From Lutibacter sp. (GTDB lineage: Bacteria > Bacteroidota > Bacteroidia > Flavobacteriales > Flavobacteriaceae), in assembly GCA_002733665.1 (NCBI GenBank), contig NVWM01000010.1, positions 23,993 through 87,992 of the forward strand: a stretch of DNA of 64,000 nt. Reading direction: 5' to 3'. Within the stretch, counting starts at the first letter, position 1. Every line of letters starts with the position of its first letter. This document shows positions 33,182 to 43,397 of the stretch, piece after piece. The notes under the pieces were generated by a model. It had not been told where the DNA came from and ran no database searches. It was given only the letters and a program-made list of their open reading frames with translations. Both the position numbers and the translations under genes were made by a program.

Positions 33182-35011
33182 CTATACGGCATTTGTCGTA
33201 TTTTTATCTAAACGAATATGTATAGAAGTACCTTGGTTTATAGTTGAGGTTAGATCGATCTTACCGTTGATTTCTTCAATACGTTTTTGCATATTATTGA
33301 GACCGTTACCAAATTCAACCGTAGTGATATCAAATCCTTTTCCATTATCTTTTATAAGTATGTTAAAGGTGTTTTTTTCTTCAGAAAAATCAATATCTAT
33401 TTGTGAAGCCTCAGCATACTTTAGTGTATTATTGATGCTTTCTTGTATTACTCTAAAGATGTTTATTCCAATAACAGAAGAAAAAATAATATTGGATTTG
33501 ACATTGTTTTTAAGGTTAAATTTAACATCATTTTTTGCAAGTTTGGTTTTTTCAATAAGCCCTAAAACGCGTCCATAAAAATCTTGATACGTAATTTCAT
33601 TTTTATTCATTGCCCAAATTGTATCTCGAAGTTGAGAAATAGTTGAAGTAGCAAAGTTATTGATATTGGATAATTTATCTTTTAACTTACTATCGGATGT
33701 TTTAGTTAAAAACTTTAGGTTATCAATCGAAGAAATGATGAATGTTAGTTGTGAGCCTATGTTGTCGTGTAAATCACGCGAAATTCTTAAACGTTGCTCT
33801 TGTAACTTATTTTGTGTTTTAGTTTGTGAGAGTTCGTCTTTTAAAACCAATTGCGCTCTTAACTGTTTGCGTTTATTTTTTTGATATTTATAAACCCCAA
33901 ATGAAAGTAAACAAACAAGTAATAATCCTGATCCAAGTGCGGTATTAAAGAGGTTTTTATTTTTTATTTGAAGTTCTTGTTCTAGTATTTCTTCTTTTTG
34001 TACTGCAATTTCTTTTTCTTTCTTTTCAGTTTCAAACTCTATTTGTAATTCTGCAACACGGCTATTTGTTTGAGCATTTAATGTGCTGTCTTTGAGAGAT
34101 TGATAAATTGTATTGTATTGAAATGCTTTTTTGTAATTGTTAAGTTTTCTGTATGACGATGTTATCTTTTCAGCACAATACTTTTGTAGATTATAAAATT
34201 TATTTTCTTTAGATAAATCAAATCCTTTTATAAAATAATCAATTGATTTTAAGTGATCTTCTTGTTCAAAATATAAGTCCCCATAATATGCGTAAACATC
34301 TGCTATGCCATAAATGTCATTTCGTTTTTTGCGTATTACGTATGAGCTGTCAATATATTTCTTAGCGATATCAAAGTTTTTTTGAATAATATTAACTGTA
34401 GCTATATGTGCGTAACCATAAGGGATACCAATACTGTCATTATTTGCTTTTTTAAGCATAAGAGACTTGTTATGATAATAAATTGCGCTATCAAAATTTT
34501 CTAAGATTGCTTGTAAAATTCCGTAGTTGTCATAAAGAGCATCAATTTTTGATGATTTGGAGTTTTTAATTAGTCTGATGCCTTTTCTCATATATAATAA
34601 CGCATCGTCTATATTTTCATGTTTTAGCATAAAGCCTAGTTCTCCATAAGAATTTCCGGCCATATCAAATTCTTCTAATTTTTCAAAAACAGTTATAGCC
34701 TTTAAACTGTATAATATTTTTTTCTCTCGTTTGTCTTTATAAGTATAGATTAAAGATAATTTTGAATATGCTTGGGCTAGTGAAAGAGAATCATTTAACT
34801 CAACAGCAATTTCTACAGCTTTGTTGGTGAGTATTTCTGATTTAGAAATATTGCCAATAAACTTATCGTATGGTATTTTTAATATTTCTTCAAGTTGTTT
34901 CTCTTTAGACAATTTTTTGATAGATACATCAAGGCTATCTACATAAGAATTTTCTTGTGAAAATGCGGTGCTTGATAAAAATAATAATAGTAAATAATAG
35001 TTTACTTTCAT
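33182..35011 (-). CDS. Sensor histidine kinase, HisKA_3 type, with TPR sensor region
   Basis: 609-aa kinase. A signal peptide (LLLLFLSSTAFSQ) is followed by tetratricopeptide-like repeats (about 60-340), a membrane helix (about 355-375: FNTALGSGLLLVCLLSFGVY), a coiled coil, the HisKA_3 motif LRISRDLHDNIGSQLTFI with the phosphoacceptor His, and an HATPase domain (IQESINNTLKYAEA, DNGKGFD, GNGLNNMQKRIEEI). It signals to the NarL-type regulator downstream. A perfect palindromic terminator lies upstream, so it has its own promoter, not identified. Confidence 0.93.
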   Translation of the reverse strand: MKVNYYLLLLFLSSTAFSQENSYVDSLDVSIKKLSKEKQLEEILKIPYDKFIGNISKSEILTNKAVEIAVELNDSLSLAQAYSKLSLIYTYKDKREKKILYSLKAITVFEKLEEFDMAGNSYGELGFMLKHENIDDALLYMRKGIRLIKNSKSSKIDALYDNYGILQAILENFDSAIYYHNKSLMLKKANNDSIGIPYGYAHIATVNIIQKNFDIAKKYIDSSYVIRKKRNDIYGIADVYAYYGDLYFEQEDHLKSIDYFIKGFDLSKENKFYNLQKYCAEKITSSYRKLNNYKKAFQYNTIYQSLKDSTLNAQTNSRVAELQIEFETEKKEKEIAVQKEEILEQELQIKNKNLFNTALGSGLLLVCLLSFGVYKYQKNKRKQLRAQLVLKDELSQTKTQNKLQEQRLRISRDLHDNIGSQLTFIISSIDNLKFLTKTSDSKLKDKLSNINNFATSTISQLRDTIWAMNKNEITYQDFYGRVLGLIEKTKLAKNDVKFNLKNNVKSNIIFSSVIGINIFRVIQESINNTLKYAEASQIDIDFSEEKNTFNILIKDNGKGFDITTVEFGNGLNNMQKRIEEINGKIDLTSTINQGTSIHIRLDKNTTNAV

Positions 35012-35054
35012 TTATTAAGTATTGCTATTGAGAGGCTTGACTAAAATACAAAAA

Positions 35055-35088
35055 AAACCAACGTTTACAAATTTGTAAACGTTGGTTT
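35055..35088 (-). terminator. Perfect-palindrome terminator after the large MORN gene
   Basis: A 34-bp perfect palindrome has arms AACCAACGTTTACAA and complement, centre at 35071/35072. On the minus strand it runs into a T-tract (A-run at 35051-35057 on the plus strand). Confidence 0.85.
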
Positions 35089-35125
35089 CGCATTAAACAC
35101 AATTGCTCTCTTTCTTATAGCAATA

Positions 35126-37141
35126 TTATTTTACTGCTTTATCATCTTTATACATACCTTCAAAAGTTAGTTTTCCTTCTAAATTATAAAATTTTCCTAA
35201 TCCTTGGCGTAGATCATCTTTAAATTCTCCTATGTATTTACCATCTGTATAATACTTTGCTCCTTGTCCATTTTTCTTTCCATTTTCAAAATTACCTTCA
35301 TATGCTTTTTTTCCATCTTTATAATAATATGTTCCTTGTCCTTGCCGCTGACCATTTTTATAATTGCCGTCATGAAATTTTACTCCATCAATATCATACG
35401 AAACTCCTTTTCCATTTATTTTACCATTTTCAAAATCGCCTTCATACTTTAATTCAGTATTTTTGTAGTAAATTTTTCCAAAACCATTTCTTTTATCTTT
35501 TTTCCAATTACCTATATATTTGCTTTCGTTCTTGTAATAATAAGTTCCTAATCCTTCAAACATGTTATTTATATAATTACCTTCATAAAATAGCAAGCCA
35601 TTTTCATCATATTCTTTTCCAAAACCATGAAATTTATTGTCTTTATATTCTCCAATATATTTACTTCCTTTAGCATAAGTAAAAGTTCCTTGACCGTTTC
35701 TTTTGCTGTTTTTATACTCTCCAACATATTTATTTCCACTTTCCCAAATATGAGTTCCAAAGCCTTCTGTTTTGTTTTTAACAAAATCACCTTCATATGA
35801 ATCTCCACTTGCCCAAGTATATTTACCTTTACCTGTTCTAAAATCATCTACAGATTCTCCATCATATTTATCTCCAATTTTCCAAAGAAACAGACCCTTT
35901 CCATTTCTTTTGTCATTTTTATATTCTCCATCATAACTGTTGCCATTACTCCAAGCATACTTTCCTTTTCCAGAACGTTCGCCATTTTTAAATTCCCCTT
36001 CATAAATAGCATCTGTGTATTGTTTTTTTCCTTTACCATTTTTGCGGTTTCCAGAAATACAAGGGTCAGGTTTTGGAAAAGTTAATGTCATTCCTGAACT
36101 ATACTTGCTTACATATAATTCAACATCATTATATTTATAACGAGAATCTTTAGTAGGAATTAGTTTTTTACAACTATTACAAGCTTCTATTAATTCTTCA
36201 TAAACTAAAGTTGGTTTACCTTCTTTTTTGTCAGGGAAAAAAAAGTGAATTTTTTCATTGCCAGTAAAATTATCAGCATAGGAGTCGGTTTTTAGATTAA
36301 ACTGATTTAAAAAATGCTTTTCTAAAGTAATGCTCGATGAATTTTTCCCTTTAACAAGTTCACGCCTCTCTTTTTTGTTAAGTTTTGCTAAAGCAATGAT
36401 TTCTTTGCAAAAATCTGTTTGACTAAATTCAAATTTTAAAGGGTCTTGATACACATCATCTATCCACTTTCCAAAAACTCTCTTATTACTTTTATCAGTA
36501 AAGATTCCAGCACCATTTTTTTTGCCATCTTTAAAATAACCTAAAAAATATTCATTATTGTTCAGATATTTTATTTGGCCATAACCATTTGGAATATTGT
36601 TTTTTATTTCACCATCATAGAGGTAATCTTTACTTTGAATATTCCCTAAAATTATATTTTTGTCTTTAAAAATCCCTGTAAAATATATACTGTCTTTATC
36701 TATTAATTGGCCAATACCTTCAATACAATTTCCAGTACAATTTTTTGGATTGTTTGTTGGAGAAGTAGAACTCAATGAATTTGAAATTTTCCCATCAGCC
36801 CACAGTCCTGCAGACTGAATTCCGCCGTTTACCTTTTTTTGAATTCCTAATCCAGATTGTAATCCATTTTTCCAACTTCCAATATAGGTTTCGCCAGTTT
36901 TCCATTTATAATAACCGTAACCGTTAAATGTATTGTCTTTATATTCTCCATGATAAAGCCTTTTATCATTATAAAACATCAACCCTAAACCATCAAATTT
37001 TCCTTCAGCATAATTTCCTTCATAAGTAGCGTCAGAATATTTCATAATACTAAAACCATTCTTACAATCTCCTTTTTGACATTGTGCAATTGTGTAATTT
37101 GTTACTAGTAATAACCCGAAAATTAAAATTATTTTTCTCAT
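35126..37141 (-). CDS. Large secreted MORN-repeat protein
   Basis: 671-aa protein with a signal peptide (MRKIILIFGLLLVTNYTIAQ) and two blocks of MORN repeats (about residues 30-240 and 375-665), of the type YEGEFKNGERSGKGKYAWSN. Between them is a non-repeat region of about 120 residues (SQTDFCKEIIALAKLNKKER). The start is ATG 37141, which gives the clean signal peptide; the longer frame would overlap the preceding gene. The role is unknown; MORN repeats elsewhere mediate membrane or protein contacts. It follows the gene at 37152 by 10 bases. Confidence 0.85.
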   Translation of the reverse strand: MRKIILIFGLLLVTNYTIAQCQKGDCKNGFSIMKYSDATYEGNYAEGKFDGLGLMFYNDKRLYHGEYKDNTFNGYGYYKWKTGETYIGSWKNGLQSGLGIQKKVNGGIQSAGLWADGKISNSLSSTSPTNNPKNCTGNCIEGIGQLIDKDSIYFTGIFKDKNIILGNIQSKDYLYDGEIKNNIPNGYGQIKYLNNNEYFLGYFKDGKKNGAGIFTDKSNKRVFGKWIDDVYQDPLKFEFSQTDFCKEIIALAKLNKKERRELVKGKNSSSITLEKHFLNQFNLKTDSYADNFTGNEKIHFFFPDKKEGKPTLVYEELIEACNSCKKLIPTKDSRYKYNDVELYVSKYSSGMTLTFPKPDPCISGNRKNGKGKKQYTDAIYEGEFKNGERSGKGKYAWSNGNSYDGEYKNDKRNGKGLFLWKIGDKYDGESVDDFRTGKGKYTWASGDSYEGDFVKNKTEGFGTHIWESGNKYVGEYKNSKRNGQGTFTYAKGSKYIGEYKDNKFHGFGKEYDENGLLFYEGNYINNMFEGLGTYYYKNESKYIGNWKKDKRNGFGKIYYKNTELKYEGDFENGKINGKGVSYDIDGVKFHDGNYKNGQRQGQGTYYYKDGKKAYEGNFENGKKNGQGAKYYTDGKYIGEFKDDLRQGLGKFYNLEGKLTFEGMYKDDKAVK

Positions 37142-37151
37142 ACTATTATGT

Positions 37152-37667
37152 TTAATACTCTCTATAAAATTCAATTAATTCAAGTGCTTTTAACTCCTTA
37201 CCCTTTGGAATTGGTATACGCGTTTCATCATTTGTATTTCCATTTCTTGTTTTCCATTCAACAGTAAATTCTAATAATTTAAAATTATCATTGGTTTCAA
37301 TAATTTTCATATCCTTTAACCATTTTTTCTTTCCGTATAAGTCTATTTTTTTACTATTGATAGTTAAATGTTCATGGTAAATTTCAATAATTGATTCTTT
37401 GGATGCATCCTTTAAATGTGGATTGCTAAACTTCATTCTCAACCAAGGAATCAAAAGTGCAAGAGGAGCTGAAAATAGAAGTGCAGTTAAAAAAGAAGTG
37501 CTTCTTAATATCATTAAACCAGGAGTACAGAGTACTAATATTCCTATTCCAAAATAAATATTGTCTTCTCTTTTAATGCGTTTTTCAATAGCCACAAATC
37601 GATTCCATTCACCTGCAGTGAATGACCAAGTATCGAGTATGTTTGATTGTTCTAAAAACATAATCAT
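37152..37667 (-). CDS. Membrane protein of unknown function
   Basis: 171-aa protein with two adjacent hydrophobic segments (about residues 38-75: IYFGIGILVLCTPGLMI and FLTALLFSAPLALLIPWL) and a soluble C-terminal half (about 85-171) with a beta-rich pattern (EIYHEHLTINSKKIDLYGKK). The shape recalls bacterial PH-like proteins with two N-terminal helices, but no family is certain. It is followed closely by the large MORN gene and preceded by a terminator. Confidence 0.7.
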   Translation of the reverse strand: MIMFLEQSNILDTWSFTAGEWNRFVAIEKRIKREDNIYFGIGILVLCTPGLMILRSTSFLTALLFSAPLALLIPWLRMKFSNPHLKDASKESIIEIYHEHLTINSKKIDLYGKKKWLKDMKIIETNDNFKLLEFTVEWKTRNGNTNDETRIPIPKGKELKALELIEFYREY

Positions 37668-37676
37668 GTTAAATAT

Positions 37677-37715
37677 AAAAAAAACTGCGCAAGAATTAAG
37701 GAAACAGCACAGTTT
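37677..37715 (-). terminator. Intrinsic terminator after the PQQ-like gene
   Basis: On the minus strand AAACTGTGC pairs with GCGCAGTTT (one G-U pair) and is followed by a run of eight Ts in all. Confidence 0.75.
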
Positions 37716-37726
37716 CTTAATTACAC

Positions 37727-39616
37727 TTATTTGTTTAATTTGTAGGCGTTTATCGTATTTCCTTTTGACTTGAAATATAAAATTCCTTCAACATCATCAA
37801 TTTCATACATTGGTTTTTTGTCTTTTACCAAAATCTCATCAAGAGTTTCACCACTATCTTTATCAACTTTTATAAGTCCGACTCCTCCATCAATTTTTGT
37901 TAATATAAAAGAAGCATTTTCAGTTGCTTTTGTTGCTTTAAATCGTTTTGCCATTTCTGTAAAAGCAGCGTCTCCTATAGCTGCAGCATTAGCAGCATTT
38001 GTTTCGTGTTGGCGAACTGTTGAGTTGTATGATGGTACTCCAGAGCCTTTCATGTATCCTGCTGTCGCACTTTCACTAACCGCAACAGTAGTTGCTGCAA
38101 TAGCAAGGGCGCCCATAAATATTGCTCCAACTGCACTTTTTCCAGGAGGTCTGTGATATATTTCCCAGCCTTTATCACCATTAAAATTAAGCATTTGTAA
38201 ATTTTGATCAGAAGACAAAAGAATTCCATTATCTCGAACATGAATTCCTGTTGGAGCTTCTTTTCCTTCAAACTTAATGTCACCATTTATTAAATTATAC
38301 TCACCATTATTACCATCAATCTCATAGACACCGTCTTTACAAGAAAGTAAAAAACGATCTCTGTTAGAGTCATAAGTTGAAGTAACAGCTTTTGATCTCT
38401 TATATTTCAAGGCTTTTCCAAAAACAGATTCTCCAGTATTTATATCTAATATATCAGTATCTGTCTCTGATATGTATAGCAACCCTTTAGGTACTGTTGC
38501 TAACACTTGAATTGAAGGGCCAGTTTTGTGTGGTTTTTTCCATAAAGGAGTTCCGTCAAATGCGAGTTTATTAATCCCGCCAGATGCAACACCAAAAATG
38601 ATTCCATCATCTTCAATATAAAAATGATTAATGATCCCTTTTGTTTTAGGAGATTTTTCCCACATATCTGCACCAGAATTTAGATCTAATAAATACACTT
38701 TAGAAGTTCCTGAACCTTTGGCTTTATTAGCAATTTTCCCAACCAATCCTTTTTTTCCTGAACCCAAAATATTAGTCACTATTGCAAGACCATGATCTGT
38801 AAATTTTATATTATTTATAGCTCCCTTTAGCTTGTTGCCTTCTGCCCATAATAAACTACCACTAGTTGCATTTACTTTATATACAACAGTATTTGTCCCT
38901 TTAGTTCTAAAAGCATAAACTTCTTTTGTTATATCATTGGTCATAATGCTAGTAGCGTTTTTAATATCAGTACTCCATTTTACAGTTCCAGTACTTATTG
39001 AATAACATTCAATATTTTTTACTCCAGGAATTATAATATTATCGCCCATAATGTCAGGTCTTCCTGTCATTGGATTAGAACTTTTTCTTTCAAATATTCT
39101 CACAAGTTCTCCTGTTTTTAAATCATATAATCCAACACCTTGTTTGAATTGACCAAGCCCTTTTTCTTTATGCATACCATTAACAACGAGCATCATATTT
39201 GGTTGTATGACATGTCTGCTTGTTACACCTCCTTGCCATTTTTCTTTTTTAGAATCAAAAACAATTTTCCCTTTTATCAAATCAATAACAGAAATATGAC
39301 CTTGATTCAACATTCCTTTTGGAACAACAATCAAATATGGTGTATTAGGAATAGGTTCTAAATTTTCTTCTTTAACTTTTTTTAAACTTTCAAATTTGAA
39401 TAAAAAGTCATTTGTATTTGGTTTTATTCCAACCAATGCTTCACCTGTAGAGGCCAATACAGTTCCGGTATGAGTTAGTAACATCCATTTTACTTGACCA
39501 TCAAAAGTGTATTGAAAATCAGGTGTTTGTTGCGCTTTTACATTAATTATAACTAATAGCGTAAAAAGTATTACTGCTGTTTTTTTTTGTAATAATTTAA
39601 AACTTAAAGTTTTCAT
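37727..39616 (-). CDS. Secreted PQQ-like/beta-propeller protein
   Basis: 629-aa protein with a signal peptide (MKTLSFKLLQKKTAVILFTL... ending VKAQ). Repeats of the form KVNATSGSLLWAEGNKLKG, YLLDLNSGADMWEKSP and DGTPLWKKPHKTG are PQQ-like propeller blades, here without evident enzyme motifs. A hydrophobic glycine/alanine segment (AVGAIFMGALAIAATTVAVS) near residue 520 is unusual for a propeller loop and may insert in a membrane. The start is ATG 39616; the longer frame adds 11 residues before the signal peptide. Confidence 0.82.
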   Translation of the reverse strand: MKTLSFKLLQKKTAVILFTLLVIINVKAQQTPDFQYTFDGQVKWMLLTHTGTVLASTGEALVGIKPNTNDFLFKFESLKKVKEENLEPIPNTPYLIVVPKGMLNQGHISVIDLIKGKIVFDSKKEKWQGGVTSRHVIQPNMMLVVNGMHKEKGLGQFKQGVGLYDLKTGELVRIFERKSSNPMTGRPDIMGDNIIIPGVKNIECYSISTGTVKWSTDIKNATSIMTNDITKEVYAFRTKGTNTVVYKVNATSGSLLWAEGNKLKGAINNIKFTDHGLAIVTNILGSGKKGLVGKIANKAKGSGTSKVYLLDLNSGADMWEKSPKTKGIINHFYIEDDGIIFGVASGGINKLAFDGTPLWKKPHKTGPSIQVLATVPKGLLYISETDTDILDINTGESVFGKALKYKRSKAVTSTYDSNRDRFLLSCKDGVYEIDGNNGEYNLINGDIKFEGKEAPTGIHVRDNGILLSSDQNLQMLNFNGDKGWEIYHRPPGKSAVGAIFMGALAIAATTVAVSESATAGYMKGSGVPSYNSTVRQHETNAANAAAIGDAAFTEMAKRFKATKATENASFILTKIDGGVGLIKVDKDSGETLDEILVKDKKPMYEIDDVEGILYFKSKGNTINAYKLNK

Positions 39617-39697
39617 AAGTATTATTTTTATAAGATTTATATGAGACAAAAATCTTAATTATACTTATGTGAGTCAATACGCAGAATGTCGTATTTT

Positions 39698-40645
39698 TTA
39701 AAAAGTGATTTTGTGATTTTCTTGTAATTTATTGATTTTCAATTGTAAACCTTCAATAAATTGCTGGTGCTGTACAGAATTTTCATTAAAAGGACGATGC
39801 TCTAATCCCTTTTGAATGCTGTCGATTTCAGCTATTAAATCAATTGAATTTGTATCAATCCAAGTGTTTTTAAATTGTTGCCAAATGTATGCGATAGCAG
39901 TTTCATTTGGGTGAATCATATCATTTTTATAAAAACGATACTCGCGCAAATCATCCATCATAATTTCATAAGAAGGAAAATAATGTGTGTGATTTCTTGG
40001 CTCAATAACGTTGTGAATTGCAGAAATTAAATGTGCTTTACTTAACATGTTTTCTGTAAAGCCATCTTTGAGATGCCTTACAGGAGAAACTGTAAATAAG
40101 ATTTCAATTTTTGGATTCACACTTTTTATCAAACTAATAATAGCTTCTAAACTTGAAGAAATTTCAGTTACAGTCAATAACTCTTTTAAGAATTTTTTTT
40201 GTGGAATCTTATGACAATTAGCAACAATTGTATCACTTTCTATAAAACGATATATCCATGAAGTACCTAAAGTAATTATTAGATGTGTTGATTCGAGGAG
40301 TTGTTTATTTGTTGAAGAAATTCGAAAATTCAAATTCTTAATTAATTCTTCTTTCGATGAACTGCTCAACTCAGAATGCGCTTCAAAACAATGCCAACGT
40401 TCGTTTTGAAAGAAAATATCCTTTTCTGTATATTCTTTCTTATTGGTAGCACTTGTAATGAGGTTTTCTATTGCCTTCGGATGAAATAATATTCCAAAAG
40501 GGTTAACCGTATTTTGAAACTTAAAGTAATTGAGTTTGTCACCAATATTTTCGGTAAAACAAGAGCCAAATAATAATATTTTGGACCTGTGGTCTATTAG
40601 ATTATTAGACTTGTTTTTTATTGATATTTGAGTTCTGAAATTCAC
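39698..40645 (-). CDS. GSCFA-domain protein
   Basis: 315-aa protein named after its motif: ILLFGSCFTENIGDKL is visible near residue 25, with HPKAIENLI, LIITLGTSWIYRF and LFTVSPVRHLKDGF further on; NDMIHPNETAIAYIW is the C-terminal SGNH-like Asp-x-x-His. The fold suggests an SGNH-type esterase/acyltransferase with unknown substrate. It begins with GTG at 40645, overlapping the alaS stop codon by one base (TAGTG), so translation is probably coupled to alaS. Confidence 0.9.
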   Translation of the reverse strand: MNFRTQISIKNKSNNLIDHRSKILLFGSCFTENIGDKLNYFKFQNTVNPFGILFHPKAIENLITSATNKKEYTEKDIFFQNERWHCFEAHSELSSSSKEELIKNLNFRISSTNKQLLESTHLIITLGTSWIYRFIESDTIVANCHKIPQKKFLKELLTVTEISSSLEAIISLIKSVNPKIEILFTVSPVRHLKDGFTENMLSKAHLISAIHNVIEPRNHTHYFPSYEIMMDDLREYRFYKNDMIHPNETAIAYIWQQFKNTWIDTNSIDLIAEIDSIQKGLEHRPFNENSVQHQQFIEGLQLKINKLQENHKITF

Positions 40646-43263
40646 TATTCAATATAACTTTTCACTCTCTCTAATACTTTAGGTATTCCTCCAGGACTTT
40701 TACCTCCAGCAGTTGCAAAGAAAGGTTGTCCGCCTCCGCCTCCGTGAATTAATTTACCTAATTCGCGAACTACTTTTCCTGCATCTAAACCTTTTTCTTG
40801 CACTAAATTTTTAGCGATATAACAAGTTAGCGTCGCCTTGTCTTTTGCTTGTGAAGTAGCAACAAAAAAGAATAAGTTTTCTATTTCGCTTCCAAGTTCA
40901 AAGGCTAAATCTTTAATGTTATTTTGCTCTAAATCTATTTTTTTAGCAATAAAATTAATGCCATTAATTTCTTTAACTTCTGCTTTTAAAGCAGTTTTTA
41001 AACTTTTAGATTTATCTTTTAAAAGACTCTCAATTTGTTTTTTTAAAACGCTATTCTCATCTTGTAATTGCTCAATTGCTTTTACGGTGTCTTGAGGATT
41101 TTTTAAAGTAGATTTTACTAAATTAAATTCCTTGTTTTGATTTGAATAATAGTTTTTGGTAGCATCAGAAGTAATCGCTTCAATACGTCTAATTCCAGAG
41201 GCAATTGCACTTTCAGAAGTTATTTTAAAGTGCCAAATATCGCTTGTATTATTCACATGTGTTCCGCCACATAATTCCATTGATTTTCCGAACTGAACCA
41301 TACGAACTGTATCTCCATATTTCTCGCCAAATAATGCTATTGCACCTTTATCCAACGCTTTTTTCATGGTGATATTTCTGTGTTCTTTTAAGTCCAATTT
41401 TCCACGAATTCTTGCATTTACAAAGTCTTCAACTTCTTGTATTTGTTCTGTTGTTACTTTAGAGAAATGAGAAAAATCAAAACGTAAATATTTCGAATGA
41501 ACTGCACTTCCTTTTTGTTCCACATGAGTCCCTAAAACTGTACGTAATGCTTGATGTAGTAAATGCGTTGCAGTATGATTACATTCTGTTCTAAAACGTT
41601 GTTTCTCATCTACTCTTATCTTGAAAGTTTCTTTCGGTTTTCTAGGTAAGTTTTTTGTAAAATGAATAATTAAGTTGTTCTCTTTTTTAGTATCAATAAT
41701 ATAAATAGCATCACCATTTGGCATTTCTAAATATCCTTTATCACCAACTTGTCCTCCGCCTTCTGGATAAAAAGGAGTAATATTAAAGACCAATTGGTGC
41801 ATTTCACCATCCTTTTTGGAAGTAACTTTACGGTAACGTGTTATTTTTACGACTGCTTCTAAGGTGTCATATCCAATAAATTCTTCTTCGTCATCTTCAA
41901 ATAAAACTTGCCAATCATCAGTTGCTACAGCAGTTGCTTGACGTCCTCGTTCTTTTTGTTTTTCTAATTCTGATTTGAATTCATCTACATCATAAGTTAA
42001 ATCATTTTCACGTAAAATTAGATCAGTCAAATCTTCAGGAAAACCAAATGTATCTTTTAATTGGAATACTTTCTTCCCTGATATTTTTGCATCGTTATTA
42101 TTTGAGATAATAGCATCCAATAAGTTCAATCCTTGATCTAATGTTCTTAAAAAAGCTTGTTCTTCTTCTTTTATTACATTTTCAATTAATTGTTTTTGAA
42201 TTTTTATTTCAGGAAATGTTTTGCTCATATGACGGCTCAAAACATTAACCAATCTATATATGAATGCTTCCTTTTGATTTAAAAATGTAAATCCGTAACG
42301 AATAGCTCTTCGTAAAATTCTACGAATTACATATCCTGCACCATTATTACTAGGTAATTGACCATCAGCAATAGCAAAAGCAACAGCACGAATATGATCT
42401 GCAATTACTCTAATAGCAACATCTTCTATTTTATCAGTTGCTGTGTATTTAGAGTTTGTAATTGTTTCAATTTCACGAATAATTGGAGTAAAAACATCAG
42501 TATCATAATTAGATTGAACTCCTTGTACAACCATGCAAAGACGTTCAAATCCCATTCCAGTATCTACATGTTGATTTGGTAATTTTTCAAGTGATCCATC
42601 TGCTTTACGGTTAAATTCCATAAAGACCAAGTTCCATATTTCTATTACTTGTGGATGGTCCATATTGACCAACGTCTTTCCGTCAATTTTCGCTTTATCT
42701 TCATCAGAACGTATATCTACGTGAATTTCAGAGCAAGGGCCACAAGGTCCTTGAGCACCCATTTCCCAAAAATTATCTGCTTTATTCCCGTTTAATATTC
42801 TGTCTTCTGGAACAATCTTTTTCCAATAATCATATGCTTCTTGGTCAAAAGAGAGTTTGTCTTTTTTGTCACCTTCAAAAACAGTTACATACATGCTGTT
42901 TTTGTCAATCTTATAAACTTCAGTTAATAGTTCCCAAGCCCAAGCAATTGCTTCTTTTTTGAAATAATCACCAAAACTCCAGTTCCCAAGCATTTCAAAC
43001 ATTGTATGGTGATAGGTGTCAATACCAACTTCTTCTAAATCATTGTGTTTTCCAGAAACACGCAAACATTTTTGAGTATCAGAAACACGGGAATTAGTAA
43101 TTTTTTTTTGTCCTAAAAAATATTCTTTAAAAGGTACCATTCCTGCATTAACAAACATTAATGTTGGATCGTTTTTTAAAACTAAAGGAGCAGAAGGAAC
43201 AATTGAATGTTCTTTATTCTTGAAAAAATCTAAAAACTGTTGACGTATTTCTTGTGATGTCAT
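40645..43263 (-). CDS. alaS: Alanyl-tRNA synthetase
   Basis: 872-aa class II aminoacyl-tRNA synthetase. The N-terminal catalytic core has [16 protein letters not shown] and [12 protein letters not shown]; the editing domain carries the zinc-type HxxxH in [13 protein letters not shown] and the [11 protein letters not shown] motif; the C-terminal DHHA1 part contains [14 protein letters not shown]. Full length for the family. The -7 box TAAATTTG is 113 bases upstream, facing the M23 gene's own box. Confidence 0.98.
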   Translation of the reverse strand: MTSQEIRQQFLDFFKNKEHSIVPSAPLVLKNDPTLMFVNAGMVPFKEYFLGQKKITNSRVSDTQKCLRVSGKHNDLEEVGIDTYHHTMFEMLGNWSFGDYFKKEAIAWAWELLTEVYKIDKNSMYVTVFEGDKKDKLSFDQEAYDYWKKIVPEDRILNGNKADNFWEMGAQGPCGPCSEIHVDIRSDEDKAKIDGKTLVNMDHPQVIEIWNLVFMEFNRKADGSLEKLPNQHVDTGMGFERLCMVVQGVQSNYDTDVFTPIIREIETITNSKYTATDKIEDVAIRVIADHIRAVAFAIADGQLPSNNGAGYVIRRILRRAIRYGFTFLNQKEAFIYRLVNVLSRHMSKTFPEIKIQKQLIENVIKEEEQAFLRTLDQGLNLLDAIISNNNDAKISGKKVFQLKDTFGFPEDLTDLILRENDLTYDVDEFKSELEKQKERGRQATAVATDDWQVLFEDDEEEFIGYDTLEAVVKITRYRKVTSKKDGEMHQLVFNITPFYPEGGGQVGDKGYLEMPNGDAIYIIDTKKENNLIIHFTKNLPRKPKETFKIRVDEKQRFRTECNHTATHLLHQALRTVLGTHVEQKGSAVHSKYLRFDFSHFSKVTTEQIQEVEDFVNARIRGKLDLKEHRNITMKKALDKGAIALFGEKYGDTVRMVQFGKSMELCGGTHVNNTSDIWHFKITSESAIASGIRRIEAITSDATKNYYSNQNKEFNLVKSTLKNPQDTVKAIEQLQDENSVLKKQIESLLKDKSKSLKTALKAEVKEINGINFIAKKIDLEQNNIKDLAFELGSEIENLFFFVATSQAKDKATLTCYIAKNLVQEKGLDAGKVVRELGKLIHGGGGGQPFFATAGGKSPGGIPKVLERVKSYIE

Positions 43264-43321
43264 AAAATGTTAATTTATTTCTAAAAAACCGTTCAAATAG
43301 AAACGATATAGAAACATTTTG

Positions 43322-43329
43322 TAAATTTG
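43322..43329 (+). promoter_or_regulatory. -7 box for the M23 peptidase gene
   Basis: TAAATTTG, 69 bases before the ATG at 43398. Start sites inferred from this box and the opposing one at 43376 lie about 30 bases apart with overlapping 5' ends. Confidence 0.6.
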
Positions 43330-43375
43330 TGTTTTGGCGGTTACAATATTTGTAATTAAGTATCCGTTTAAGATG

Positions 43376-43383
43376 CAAATTTA
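43376..43383 (-). promoter_or_regulatory. -7 box of the alaS promoter
   Basis: The minus strand reads TAAATTTG; the alaS leader would be about 105 nt. Confidence 0.6.
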
Positions 43384-43397
43384 ACATATTTATACTA

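Noticed and set aside
35257..36039. Several open frames on both strands within the large MORN gene
   Set aside because: MORN repeats give periodic codon patterns that keep other frames open; only the minus-strand frame with signal peptide and repeats makes sense.
39670..39706. Plus-strand hairpin AATACG...CGTATTTTTT
   Set aside because: The T-run is on the plus strand, but no plus-strand gene precedes it; probably chance, or part of the promoter region of the PQQ-like gene.
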